DNA of 64,000 nt from Omphalotus guepiniiformis (GCA_028554645.1 JAQOOI010000073.1:434001-498000); one strand, 5' to 3'; positions 11,797 to 23,189 are shown, numbered from the stretch's first letter. Numbers and translations are program-made. The notes: a model not told the origin generated them from the letters alone.

Positions 11797-12549
11797 GTGA
11801 CACTTGCTTCTATTATTGCTTACTCTAGCCTAGAAATTTGCTCACAAGTCTGATTGATTCCACACTCATTTACTGCAATCATTGCTCACTCTAGCCTATG
11901 ATACCTCATCCTAATAGTTTACCTCTCTAGTTATGTTTATACGCATTACTACAATCATTGCTCACTCTAGCCTATGATACCTCATCCTAATAGTTTACCT
12001 CTCTAGTTATCTTTACACACATTACTACAATCATTGCTCACTCTAGCCTATGATACCTCATCCTAATAGTTTATCTCTCTAGTTATGTTTATACGCATTA
12101 CTACAATCATTGCTCACTCTGGCCTATGATACCTCATCCTAATAGTTTAACTCTCTAGTCATGTTTATACGCATTACTACAATCATTGCTCACTCTAGCC
12201 TATGATACCTCATCCTAATGGTTTATCTCTCTGGCTATGTTTATATGCATTGCTGCAATGATCAGAATATTGCTTTGTTGTTAGAAATGTGTGTCTATCC
12301 ATAGGTTAAAGCTATTTGTGATACATCCATGTTGTGTGTGTTGTGAACCCATGTTGTGTGTTGTGCACCAACATTTGTCATGTTGTGTGTGTTGTGCGCA
12401 CACATTTTTCATGTTGTGTGTGTTGTGTGCACACATTTTTCATGTTGTGTGTGCTGTGCACACACATTTTTTACATTGCGCGCGCGCACACACACATATA
12501 TTTGTGTTGTGTGCACCTCTGTGTTGCATGTGTGCAGCCAAGATAGAAA
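11797..12549. repeat. Right terminal inverted repeat of element A, inner part
   Basis: An inverted copy of 2390-3012. Five ~73-bp units with GCCTATGATACCTCATCC (about 11870-12235) are followed by the CA-rich 30-bp array (about 12330-12535). The repeat is cut at 12549 by element B; its outer 83 bp are at 23107-23189. Confidence 0.85.
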
Positions 12550-12556
12550 GTGGGTT

Positions 12557-13155
12557 TATGCTGTTTAAAAGTGTCAAAAAATAATTTTAGCACGTAATAT
12601 CTATCAACACCATATCTCACTTAGTCTTAGCTGATACAACTCCTTGATCACACAATAGCAGATGGTGCTCACAATATTGCAGTTGTTGCTCGTGCTATGG
12701 CAGTTGGTGCTCGCGCTATAACAGATAGTGCTCGCGCTATGGCAATTGGTGCTCGCGCTATGACAGTTGACGCTCACGCTATGGCAGTTGGTGCTCGCGC
12801 TATAGCAGAAAGTGCTCGCGCTATGGCAGGTAGTGCTCGCGCTATAGCAGATGGTACACACATCATTGTATATTGCTTGGGAATAACTTCAGAAAGATGA
12901 CTATTAAGTGGTATTCTAGATCAAAGCAAGTATCAAGCAAATGAGTGTGGTCAACTATTAAGATGTGATATTCTAGATCAAAGCAAGTATCAAGCAAATG
13001 AGTGTGGTCAACTATTAAGATGTGATATTCTAGATCAAAGCAAGTATCAAGCAAATGAGTGTGGTCAACTATTAAGATGTGATATTCTAGATCAAAGCAA
13101 GTATCAAGCAAATGAGTGGGTTGAGCTGTAAGAGTATCCTAGATCAAGGCAGAGG
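12557..13155. repeat. Left terminal inverted repeat of element B with satellite arrays
   Basis: The terminal ~100 bp are followed by a 21-bp array based on GCTCGCGCTATGGCAGTTGG (about 12665-12860), then four ~59-bp units based on GATCAAAGCAAGTATCAAGC (about 12900-13125). It is the inverted counterpart of 22481-23106. The array sequences differ completely from those of element A, although the outermost ~30 bp are shared. Confidence 0.85.
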
Positions 13156-14758
13156 CTAAAATGAATCAAGTACAAACACTCTATTTTTCCTCCATGGATC
13201 AGGTCCAATACTAATAGCATGATCCAATTCCATCTCGTCATTGGATTCTTGATCAGTGATATCAATGACTTTAGAGTTGGCTTAAATAATAGTCAGCATT
13301 GCCAAGACATTCAACTTGAATTCATGAGCTTACCTTTAATGCTATCATGGGGTGTAATCATGCTAGCCAAACGAGCTGACTTTCGGACTGAAAATTGAAC
13401 TGAATCTACAATGAAATGTTTAAGTATGATATGCAATTAACTATAGAAGTTACGCACCAGTTTCACTGTCAGAGTCAGAGTCGGAAACAATGTGATCTCG
13501 TTTGCGCTTCTGAGATGGCTGATATTCATTATCAGGTTTCTTTGATTCATACTCAGACTCAGACTCCATGGGAGGGTTAATCTCTGCACAAAATAATTCA
13601 AAACTCAGAACATGATATAAAAATCACAAAAAAAACTTACCATTCTGACGGTCTTCAGCCATGAGAAGTCCATTATACGCGCGCTTGAAAGTCAATTTAT
13701 CTTGCTCACAATACTTATATATCATAGCCTTCGGGATTGGGTCACGAGAAGCTAGAATCGCAAGGTAATCAGGTGCCGTGAAGTGCAAAAGTGATTTAAT
13801 AGAAGCATACCAATATGGATGAATTGTTTACTCGCAGCTCTACCTGAGTTTGATCGCTTCTCATATAAGGTTTGAGCATCCGGAAAATCCTCGATAGAGA
13901 GCGTCAACATATTGTTTCGGCTCAAGTTACAAGCACCCCAGGGGGCAGACAGCCCCACCGCACCCTTGCCCTTTGCACCATACAGGGCAGACAAGACCGG
14001 TAGATGCCTGCATAACCACGCTGTAACCTCTTCGTGATCCATATCTAAATCAAACGAGAGACCGTCTGACTTCACGTAAGCAAGCTTGAGACTTTTGTAG
14101 TTGCTCAGGCTCGAAGAGGGTTTCGCAGCAAGCGGACTGTTGAGGATCGCAAGACCAGTATTCTATAATTTAAAAAAGTCAGTACATTCTAACAGACTTG
14201 GATGCGAAGATCTCTACACTTACTTCTGAGGTTTGTGATCCCCACGGATTGAGCACAACGCCAGCAATCTTTGGAGCATTGCCGGAAGCATCGCGAGATC
14301 TAGATTTAGAATCCCTGGTTAAAATGAAAGCTTCAGAAATGGGTAGTTATTGCACAAGGGAAGATCACGTACTTCGCAGGTTTCTTCTTTGTTGATAGGC
14401 CCTTGTTGGCTTCCTTCTCAGCCTCATCGAGTTTACTAAGAGCGTCAGGTCGCTTGGCCAAAGACTCTATCAAGACATCTCGCATAGTCTTCTTCTTTGA
14501 AGTGACTTTTGAAGAATTGTACTTGGATGAGGTAGCCTCTGGTGTGGCTCTATCTTCGAGTCGGATTGTCGCATGCTTGTATCCAGGATGTAAGCAATTA
14601 AGACACTCATCCACATCACTGTCTCCATCGAAACCTAGACAATCACAGACTTTTCGAACTTGCGTCCCAGCCTGAGGTACATAGATCACGGATTCACATG
14701 GACGTGCTAAGTCAGGCATAGCGCGTTCCTGGCCTATTGGTGTCAAAGAGCTTGACAA
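13156..14758 (-). CDS. Cys/His-rich accessory protein of element B
   Basis: Homologue of the gene at 10200-11796, on the opposite strand. The start is at 14758, or at 14719 (MPDLARPCESV), which matches the element A start better. The zinc-like region reads VCDCLGFDGDSDVDECLN then CLHPGYKH. Further conserved blocks are SKKKTMRDVLIESLAK, VVLNPWG, VTAWLCRHLPVL, SAPWGAC, LTLSIEDFPDAQTLYEKR and a final PDPW-KNRVFVLDSF with stop at 13156. About six introns of ~50-60 bp are apparent and no frame break was seen. The function is unknown. Strong retention of the same blocks in two divergent elements argues for a role in transposition or in controlling the element. Confidence 0.65.
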
Positions 14759-16134
14759 ATCCCTGCCTATGATGTAGATTTGAGAACGACTCGGAAGAGA
14801 AATACGAATTGGAACAAAAAGATGAATATAAGAGAACGAGTTGGAAGAGAGAAACCCTGACCGTGAAACGTGAACACTGGTTGACTTCCCAATCAGGCGT
14901 GAAGTTACGTATGAAGCTGGACACTGGACAACAATAAATCGACATTTACCTCTTACTCTGACCTTTGCAGGATGAATACAGTGGGAATACAGAAATACGT
15001 ATGCACTGTAATGAGAGTACTCGCAGTAATAGACTCATAGACCCATAGTAGCTCAGCCTGTTCCCATTAACTGTCGAAACCAGCTGAGCTTTGCAGCATT
15101 GACTCGAGAATTATCATGCGGTTGAGTAGGAACGCTGCACGCAAACAAAGAATATACCAGCAATCCTTCGAGCCATGTTGAGCTTGACCAAGGATGCCAG
15201 TGTACTATTCTCTCACATCTATAAACAATGATTCTCAATTTAGGAGAATGCAACACACTAATAAAACATACCTCGGACAGAGTAGCATACCTTGTTCTCC
15301 CATTGCACCTCTCTGTATAGATATAATGAGTACCGGATGTCGATAGGCGTCCAGGTGCTATTGAATTCAGACTGTTTGATACGACGGGTACATGTACAAC
15401 ATGCGGCATCCTTGCTGTGACAGGTTCTGCGCAACATCAGATTCAATAGCAAAGAGAGAACAAAGAGAGACAACACTGGAATAGCTGCAAGAGCGCAGAG
15501 GCCAAGGAAGACACTCGAGGACCGAAAGAGACATGCATCATGGAAGTTATGTGGAAAAGTGCGTCTCGTTCCGACACGTATGCACTGCAAGCAACGTAAC
15601 CATGGCGTCTCACCAATAACTACCGACGAGTCCAGCGTAGTCTCAAGATCTCACTCGCTGAAAATTTCGACGCTCAAGAATATTGTGGAGATCACACCAA
15701 CCAGATGATTATCAAGATGCTTTGGTACGCTTCAATTCGCAATAAAAACCATGCAAGCAGTTACTAGTCGTGATAAGAGTAAAGTTACGATGAACGTGAT
15801 ATACGGTTGCAGAGACGTATGCGGACAAGAGGAAAAGCGCGGTGAAGAGGTAAGGGGGGTCCATGGAGTATGAGGGGCGAGCAAAGTTACGATGGACGTG
15901 ATATACGGTTGCAGAGACGTATGCGGACGAGAAAAAGCGCGGTGAAGAGGTAAGGGGGGGCCAAGGAGCATGAGGGGCGCAGGGAAATAATGCAGAGACG
16001 ATATAAAGATGGCGACCAAGATAGTAGAACAATACACTCGTCATTTGGTGCCTCAGCTGCGTCCTCCTTTTCTGAGGGTTTGTCGGCTGTATATGGGCAT
16101 CAACCTTCGAAGCTAGACAGCAACGTTACGATCA
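14759..16134. other. Element B cargo zone with a ~110-bp tandem duplication
   Basis: No recognisable gene. A ~110-bp unit is duplicated in tandem at 15781-15892 and 15893-15980 (GATATACGGTTGCAGAGACG in both). The segment next to the 14-3-3 pseudogene is probably its downstream flank. Open frames around 15053-15590 (-) have one hydrophobic stretch but no family match. Confidence 0.4.
15781..15980. repeat. Two-copy tandem duplication
   Basis: The two copies start AAAGTTACGATG and run through GCGGTGAAGAGGTAAGG to GAGGGGCG, with a few substitutions and a short deletion in the second copy. Confidence 0.75.
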
Positions 16135-16861
16135 CTTACCAGAGCTGCATGTCAGAGGTCCAGAGCGTGAGGTTATCCCGGAGCAGTTGCATGATGATAG
16201 TCGAGTCTTTGTAGCTCTCCTCTGAGGAAGTGTCGAGCTCGGCAATGGTGTCGTCGAATGCAAGATGGCATGCGCGGTCAGGGCTGTTGAGGATTTCGTA
16301 GTAGAAGACGGAGAAGTTCGGGGCAAGATCCAGACGAATGGGATGTGTAGGAGGGAGTTCAGGGACGGCAACGTCAGAGGCAGCCTTGTAGGCTTCTAAT
16401 GACTTGTGAGCTTTCTGCTTGTCACCAGTGGCAAACTCGGCGAGATAACCGTGGTAAGTCTCCATCCTGTTATGAAGATGTCAGCGTTGGGATAAACACT
16501 AAAATAGAGGGTGCCTAACATCTTGTGATAGAAGACGTTCGACTCGCCTAAGGCGGCAGAAGGAATGAGGTGCTTGTCAAGGATTTCGAGGACATCCTCG
16601 CAGACCTTGGCGAGCTCGGACTCGATCTTGCAGCCTTTGATCATCGAAACCTGGGCTTCATTGCACAACTCTCCACGAAGCAGATCGTGCACCGATGACA
16701 TTCTTGTAGGCGACAGAAAGATTTGCTCCTCAACAGTGAGTTCTTGGACAGACGAAGCCACTCGTTTGCACGCGGGGTTTATCATGTGAGCTAAACAACT
16801 CACCTTCATAATGCTCAGCTAGCTTGACGAGGTAAACAGAGTCTTCACGGGATTCAGCCAT
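16135..16861 (-). pseudogene. Captured 14-3-3 protein pseudogene
   Basis: The start is at 16861 (MAESREDSVYLVKLAEHYE). The classic 14-3-3 blocks are present: [88 protein letters not shown] and [19 protein letters not shown]. Small deletions and substitutions remove residues needed for phosphopeptide binding: the ERYDEMV part is gone, and the VIGARRASWR helix is scrambled to SSVHDLLRGEL. An intron is retained near 16466-16510. The copy stops at TSDMQLW followed by a GT donor, so the last exon is missing. 14-3-3 proteins are essential phosphoserine-binding adaptors in fungi; this copy is almost certainly non-functional. It lies inside element B between the Cys/His and transposase genes. Confidence 0.85.
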
Positions 16862-18544
16862 CTACATGAAAGCAGTCGTAAGTTTTCAAAACGCTCATGG
16901 AAAAGCATAACACGTTGACTCACAGTAGTTGATGGGTGCTTCTACAACGAGAAACACCCTTGAAATTACGGAAGACAACGATGAGGCCAAACGGAACGTA
17001 GTAAAACAAGGAAGGAAGGAGGGATGGTAGGGAAACGTAGACAGAAACACACTTATGAGATTTCTCACACGTTTTTCTAGTTTCTCGCCAGTATCGCCCT
17101 GTCGCCCTGGTGTCGCCACAGGTCGCCACTCATATACGTATACATAGACGACATATTTCGCAAGCCGCACGCCTTATGTAAATCCGATTCCCACCTGTAT
17201 GTCTCCTCCCTCCCTTATCTGCATACCCTCTCGGCTGACCTATCAGGATTAAACCCTACCTCGTGAAACGCAGGATGCTATAAGGAACTTTTTCGGTGAA
17301 GGACATCTCGTTGGTGAGTTAGAAGTTCCTTTCTTGTGGTTTTTTCCGTCTCTTCGTTGCTTGGTGCTGAGTTTTGGTATTGGTTTGAACCACAAAACTG
17401 TCACTAACGCGCCAACCCACTTTTCAGGTCAAAGTGTTCAAACTTACCGCGTGGGAGGAGGAGAGGATAGAATGGGCTTTGGATGGCGTCGGTGGTGCTG
17501 CCAAAGACGGTGAATGGTGGCGCCTACATCCTCGTCGTCGAATAAGAATGGACGTACGCTGCACGCATTCGAACCCGCTGCTTCTGCATCATGTCCAGAC
17601 CGTGAAGTTGTGCGCGAGGTGACGGAGGATGGTGTAGTTGAGATTGAGGGTCGTAGCTTAGTCGTATTTCCTGAGGGGAGGTTGATCCTGGGCCAACTGC
17701 TGGGAGGTTAGTGTATTCCTGAATGTTGTATTGCAAGAAGCGCTGACCTCTTTGATGGTGCGTTCCTCTCTAGCAGGTAAACAGCGTGACTCGTATGTCC
17801 CTGCTCCTATTCCTTCTCTCACTCATCCTAACCGCTTTCTTTCCCCGTTCTAGACGAAATGGCCCGTATCTCTTGATTCCCGTATCTATTGGGAGGCCTA
17901 CGGAGGTCGTCAAATATATTATATGTACAAGCCGCACGCCTTATGTAAATACGATTCCCACCTGCGTGTAACTTCTTTTCTTCCGCAAACAAGACCCAGA
18001 AGTGGCGTATCTAGCTGACCTGAAACCAGGTGAGCAAGTTCAAAGCAACTAATATACACAACGAACTCACCACTTTACATTCAGTTGTGTCTCCTCTTGT
18101 CTCATACTCGCACGATCTCATTCCATAGAAAGACGACAGTCGTATAGTCCTCCACCCATAACCGCATTCTTAAGATTGGGTACTAGGTAAGGTCGATGTC
18201 TCTCCACGTACCCTTGCTCATCTCTTCCTAGTCTGGGCCTCACCTCCATTACCCTCTTTCCTCCGTCTCCTACGATCTCGTCTCATTCGGCAGTATCGTC
18301 GATGGGACCTGGATCAAACGACATAGATCCCATGCGAGGGAGGAGTTGGTGAGGGCTAGCGAGGAATGGAAGATGGTTCACTGCAAGGACGGTGTAGATG
18401 GTCATCTTATGACGATAAACGACGCGACGCCTAATGGAGAATCGAACACGAAATACCGGGAATTACATGGACACCAACGTCATCACCTCACTTCGCCTAT
18501 GCTCTCGCACCGTTCTGCATGGCACGCTCTCACTCCACGAGCTC
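16862..18544. other. Element B cargo zone, mixed host-derived debris
   Basis: The segment from 16862 to about 17160 is probably the 5' flank of the captured 14-3-3 gene. A 39-bp direct repeat (CAAGCCGCACGCCTTATGTA) occurs at 17161-17199 and 17928-17966, so parts of the zone were duplicated. An open stretch at 17434-17720 (+) has codon-like texture (LTAWEEERIEWALDG, EIEGRSLVVFPEGRL) but no family I recognise. It could be upstream exons of the MATE fragment that follows. Confidence 0.4.
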
Positions 18545-18905
18545 TGCATCCTACAGGCAACTCTCGTTTCGTTAGGTCTCGGCGGTGTAGGTCGAACCAC
18601 AAACGAATGGTGGGCTTGGGAGTTGATTGGGTTAGCAGGGAATTTGTAAGTCCTCCTTCACTTCAAGTGATTCATCAATCACTCAATATCATGTCAGACT
18701 CGGGCCAACGGCTCTTACATCTCAATCTGTAATGCTCGTATCTTGTTCCACGATATTTGAAGCACCATTTGGGAGTAGCTACGAATGTTTCGGTGAGTCA
18801 ACGCACCTACACTCTTTCTCCCTTCGGCTTACCCAACCATTTGCAGCGTTGGTAACTTACTCGGTAAACGTCGACCGTGTCGACCGTGTCGGGCTGGAAT
18901 TCAGG
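18545..18905 (+). pseudogene. MATE-family efflux transporter fragment
   Basis: Three exon pieces read in order across two ~60-70 bp introns: NEWWAWELIGLAGNL, then LGPTALTSQSVMLVS followed by IFEAPFG, then RVGNLLGK. These match the conserved middle of MATE multidrug transporters, where EWWAFE, an AAQSV segment and RVGNLLG occur in this order. The frame between pieces is damaged, and the rest of the 12-helix protein is missing. It is a DNA-level capture with introns kept, sited in element B next to the transposase 3' end. Confidence 0.6.
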
Positions 18906-19130
18906 CACCTATCGTCATTGTTAGTAGCAGTACATAGAACTTTTTTTACCTCCCACGTACTACTGGTACTGAATGAATATAACTGACCTTGAACATATCA
19001 CAAACAAGTAATAGGCAACCCATCTGGCAGAGAGCGCAAACAATAGTATATTATTTCCTACCCATTCTTTGTTACGCGTACTACTAGATCCTCAGACCAT
19101 CAAACAACGAAGGACCGTATGAGCTCGAGG
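18906..19130. other. Element B, downstream flank of the transposase
   Basis: No gene seen; likely the 3' untranslated region of the minus-strand transposase plus the end of the captured fragment. Confidence 0.35.
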
Positions 19131-21174
19131 CTACTTTGCGATTACAGCCTGCATATGAAGGAGAATATCTAACCCTCGAGCCCACAGCTCAGCACGAGGT
19201 CGCCAAATACCATCTGGGAGATCGACACGAAGTTCTTTTCCTGCTCGCTTCCCTGAACGAATAAGCTCGTAAGGGGGATATACACCATTTTCCCATTCCA
19301 CGGGCAAGATACCGTATCCTGAAGGAAGAATGTCTTCGTTGGTAGCCATCGCAATTGCATCTACAAATACTTTCTCGAGTTCCGGGCAGTCTTTGAAGGG
19401 ACTTCGATGTGAAGGGGTTTTGACAGCTTCAATGAACTGGTTGTCGTATCCTGTGGGTAAGTCGTCTTCCACTTCCGAATCACTTGAATCATCCTCGTCA
19501 TCAAGACGATGGCCCGGGAGATCATCAACGTCTTCATCAGGCAAATACCCAGCACCGGTATGGTTGGAAGGATGAACTTCAGGGCTGCCAAGAACACCAT
19601 ATCTCCGCTGGATTTCTTGCGGGTCAAGGCCTTCGCAATCGTCGGGAATGCACATCCCCTCGTTGAGCTTCCCTAATAGCCTCATTTCCTAAAGAGATGT
19701 TCAATACAAAATTGCGAGTTTTAAAAGAAATAAAATACACACTTCGGGGCTCTTATCATGTCCTTCTCCAGAGATAGGGTGTGCATTCCATTCCAACACA
19801 AACTCTTGACAATCTTCGTTTATCATGCCCAGAAAGAGTTGATGTAAGAGCCATAGGTGATGAGGATTTGACCGATCTAGGCCATGAAGTGACTCGAGAC
19901 GGAAAAAAAAGGCTCTCCATCGACGAACAAATTGAGTGCCCGTCTCCACCCATATACGTTCAATTCGAGTGTTACGCGTTGACCTACGTTGAGTAGTAAA
20001 GATTAATATGTTGTACTGAATTGGACAGCTTCAACTTACGGTCCCCAAATGAACGAACCTCTATTTACCCCCTTCCGTGCTATCATGTAGAGCGCAGCAA
20101 GTTTGTTCTCTTTTCCTCGATCCCCTCGTAGTCTTGATGGTTCACCACATTTCTCTATTGCCTCAAGAAGTAGTTCAAATACAGTTGAGGCCTTGTTATT
20201 GACACTAGCACACATGGCGGTAATCTGAAAGACGAAACAATTAGTCAAACATGTTTCTGCGCCATTCAGAAATGCACTCACAAAGCGATCAAAACCATCT
20301 ATGAATCCGTGAATTACAATACCCCACAGAATCAATTTGTGATGTCCGTCCACATGCCACAGAGCGTTTGGACGCTTGACACCATATCGACGACGACGTA
20401 TATTCTTCCGGCTCCTCAGCATTGTTCCTACTGCATCAACTCGTCTCACTGAACTGTAGACACGGTGGCGCTGGATTTTGAGCTTGTGGATATTCCGAAG
20501 GCGCCCTGTCAAGTATCGGACACCAGACCCTATCTTGGTTCGACGATATAATCTGACAAGAGCATCTAGTTCAGTGTTCGAAATAGAAGAGTACTTGTAG
20601 TTGACTTTCGACTCTTTCAGCCGAGCTTTGAGAGTGTTTCGACATACTTTGATTGACGATGCAATGGTTTTGAGCCTAAAGTTGTACTTCGGTGAAGCAA
20701 ATCTCTTCATGAACCCAACATGGACTTCCTTCCGAGGCCGGCCTCTTCTGCCACTACGTGTAACTGTTACTGGATTCTCGAAGTAGATATTGGATTCATC
20801 CCTGTAAAATCTCTGTGTCAACATGAAAATCCAACATGCCTCACAACACACCTTTGTCTCGCAGTGTACTGTGCTTCATACAAGGCTTTTATAATCTCTC
20901 CAAAGACTTTGGCCACCTCCAAAATCCACTCTTGCGGAACATGTTCATCCTCTGCACATTCCTCAAGGGCCTCAAGCAACGGAAGTTCTTCAACAATAGT
21001 TTCCAACTGGATCTGCAGGCGCAGTGGATCTGCTTCCTGAGACAAAAGACGAGAAGCACTTTGGTAAAGTGCTTTTAGCTTTGCATGCACTTCATAGACA
21101 TTCGGAGACCAACTCTGTTCCTCATAGTGTGATGATAGTGGGAATGTAGGCAGAGAAGGGAATCTGGCTGTCAT
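19131..21174 (-). CDS. DDE integrase-like transposase of element B
   Basis: Same exon structure as the element A gene: five exons and four short introns, start 21174 (MTARFPSLPTF) and stop 19131. The catalytic triad is present: D in WHVDGHHKLILWGIVIHG, D in RGDRGKEN and E in NTRIERIW. The basic GRPRKE segment and the RELWAR-like C-terminal block are also kept. The protein is clearly homologous but well diverged from the A protein along its whole length, so A and B are separate lineages, not recent copies. All exons are open, so it is potentially active. It is transcribed divergently from the BTB gene with about 136 bp between starts. Confidence 0.8.
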
Positions 21175-21310
21175 CTGCCAAGTACTGAGTTGACAGTCAA
21201 GGTCGTGTGTTTTGGTTGTTGACACAAAGTAAAAAGATGTTTGCCGGCTGATAGCTTCTTTCTCTTTCAACTCAACATCTCTGATACCTCTCATTTCATA
21301 CACTATCATT
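21175..21310. promoter_or_regulatory. Shared divergent promoter region, element B
   Basis: This short gap between the divergent transposase and BTB starts has the same size and arrangement as in element A. A bidirectional promoter is inferred from this conserved layout. Confidence 0.45.
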
Positions 21311-22480
21311 ATGAGTACTACTGGATTCGATACAGTGGATATCCCTTCTGTGAATAGCTCTGGCTCAAGTACTGTAGTGAACACGCCTGCCACCTCCGTG
21401 GATGGATCTAGTGTTGTTGAGGTGGCCAATCTACTTCAACCTTCTACTGTGATCTCTCGACAACACGAGAAGTACTTTTTCCCAGATGGTAACATTGCCT
21501 TTGAGGTGAGTTTCATTCCTGCATAGCCGCAGACATCTTTAGAGATTTTCTCCCAGTGTGGTGGTTCCGTCTACAATGTACACAAGTCACTGCTCACTCG
21601 GTTCCCGGTCATGGCCGACATGTTCGCATTTGGTGACATTCAGCCTGCTAGCACTGTTTTGGAGGGCTCCATCACCAATCCCATTAAGCTTCAAGGTGTT
21701 CGACCTGAAGACTTTGAAGCATTATTGATGTACATATATGACTTGTACGTGTTTGCATTATGATCTATTTTGAACTGTGATTTATCTAAAGGCATATTTT
21801 TGTTTTAGAGAGATGCATCTTGATTGTCATATTCCTTCAGTGGAGACACTCATCTCGTTTCTCAGGATCTGTGATATGTACCAATACACACCTGGATTTG
21901 AGTATGCTGTCCGAAGGATCACACACTCCTACAGCATTGGATTTTGTCAGAAACTGGTCCTTGGATTGTCTTATAAGCAGTTAGACTGGGTATCTTCTGC
22001 ATTGAAGGCATTGTTCTCAACAGGAAAGCTTCAGCTATCCACAGAACTAGCAGGTAAGAATATTTTCACCAAATTTATTTGATCTCACAATCAGTTTCAG
22101 AATCTATTCAGAAAACCTCGCATATGATGGTTCTCCATCTAGGCAGCAGATTATTGGAACAGACTCTGCAAGAGCTGCTTGCAACCCCTCCAAGGCCAAC
22201 ACCAAGGAATTGGTCGGTGAATGGTTGTGAGAATCATCACTCATGCCTTGAATCAATCAAATCCTCCTGGCGTCATGTGCGAACTAGGGCTCTTAGCAAG
22301 CTTAACCAACCTGGTGGTTTCTCATTGGCAGATCTGGAAACAGTGTTGGAAAATACAGCATTCTCCCGTATGAATCCAGAGTGTCGAGCTTGTTTTACTG
22401 ATGATATTGGTGCAAGGGCAAGGTCTTTCTATGATCAGATCATCACTGTAATTGCAAAGCGCTTGCTTGACACTGTATAG
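21311..22480 (+). CDS. BTB/POZ-domain protein of element B
   Basis: Start 21311 (MSTTGFDTVD) and stop 22480. The BTB core is KYFFPDGNIAFE, an intron, then YNVHKSLLTRFPVMADMF, ending near LLMYIYD. After a second intron the C-terminal half resumes at REMHLDCHIPSVETLISFL and continues with RITHSYSIGFCQKLVLGL, LDWVSSALKAL and a last exon with SRLLEQTLQELL. It matches the element A protein over its full length. The stop codon directly precedes the first satellite unit of the terminal repeat. A non-autonomous relic of the same gene survives in element C. Confidence 0.75.
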
Positions 22481-23106
22481 TTGACCACACTCATTTGCTT
22501 GATACTTGCTTTGATCTAGAATATCACATCTTAATAGTTGACCACACTCATTTGCTTGATACTTGCTTTGATCTAGAATATCACATCTTAATAGTTGACC
22601 ACACTCATTTGCTTGATACTTGCTTTGATCTAGAATATCACATCTTAATAGTTGACCACACTCATTTGCTTGATACTTGCTTTGATCTAGAATATCACAT
22701 CTTAATAGTTGACCACACTCATTTGCTTGATACTTGCTTTGATCTAGAATACCACTTAATAGTCATCTTTCTGAAGTTATTCCCAAGCAATATACAATGA
22801 TGTGTGTACCATCTGCTATAGCGCGAGCACTACCTGCCATAGCGCGAGCACTTTCTGCTATAGCGCGAGCACCAACTGCCATAGCGTGAGCGTCAACTGT
22901 CATAGCGCGAGCACCAATTGCCATAGCGCGAGCACTATCTGTTATAGCGCGAGCACCAACTGCCATAGCACGAGCAACAACTGCAATATTGTGAGCACCA
23001 TCTGCTATTGTGTGATCAAGGAGTTGTATCAGCTAAGACTAAGTGAGATATGGTGTTGATAGATATTACGTGCTAAAATTATTTTTTGACACTTTTAAAC
23101 AGCATA
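22481..23106. repeat. Right terminal inverted repeat of element B
   Basis: Five ~59-bp units (TGATACTTGCTTTGATCTAG in each) at about 22490-22760 are followed by the 21-bp CATAGCGCGAGCAC array (about 22800-22990) and the terminal ~110 bp. It has one more 59-bp unit than the left end. Confidence 0.85.
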
Positions 23107-23189
23107 GTGGGTTACACACAGAAACATGTCCTGAATAGAGGTGACACGTATTTTGTGTAAATTATTTTTTGACACTTTTGAACAGCATA
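23107..23189. repeat. Outer 83 bp of element A right terminal repeat
   Basis: Complement of 2319-2400 with few changes. It is split from the inner part (11797-12549) by element B and begins with the second GTGGGTT target copy. Confidence 0.85.

Larger units (their letters stand above)
12557..23106 (-). mobile_element. Element B: 10.55-kb TIR DNA transposon nested in element A
   Basis: The termini are TATGCTGTTTAAAAGTGTCA at 12557 and its complement ending at 23106. They are flanked by GTGGGTT at 12550-12556 and 23107-23113, a perfect 7-bp target duplication. Removing B restores the right terminal repeat of A, which then mirrors A's left end. Gene order matches A but inverted: Cys/His gene (-), cargo, transposase (-), BTB gene (+). 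The cargo is different from that in A. The transposase frame is open throughout. Confidence 0.9.
2319..23189 (+). mobile_element. Element A: 10.3-kb TIR DNA transposon (interrupted by element B)
   Basis: The termini read TATGCTGTTC at the left and its complement at the right (ending 23189). GTATGTT flanks both ends (2312-2318 and 23190-23196), a 7-bp target duplication; the left copy shares its last T with the terminus. Removing element B and its duplication leaves about 10.3 kb. Gene order: left TIR, BTB gene (-), integrase-like transposase (+), degenerate host-gene cargo, Cys/His gene (+), right TIR. Joining the flanks restores continuous Helitron leader sequence, which supports insertion into a pre-existing Helitron. 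The transposase appears intact. I could not match the family to a named superfamily. Confidence 0.85.

Noticed and set aside
12604..13111. Repeat-protein-like open frames (CHSAST and HTHLLDTCFDLEYHILIVD repeats), also at 22495-23059
   Set aside because: They come from the 21-bp and 59-bp satellite units of the terminal repeats, whose unit lengths or phases keep frames open by chance.
12900..13125. CRISPR-like regular array
   Set aside because: Units are contiguous with no unique spacers and form part of transposon terminal repeats in a eukaryotic sequence.
15258..15590. Possible small membrane protein gene (hydrophobic stretch, minus strand)
   Set aside because: No family similarity, no consistent splicing, and it is in a cargo zone full of gene debris.
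17434..17720. Independent host gene in element B cargo
   Set aside because: Some protein-like texture but frames shift within it and no domain is recognisable; reported only as cargo debris.
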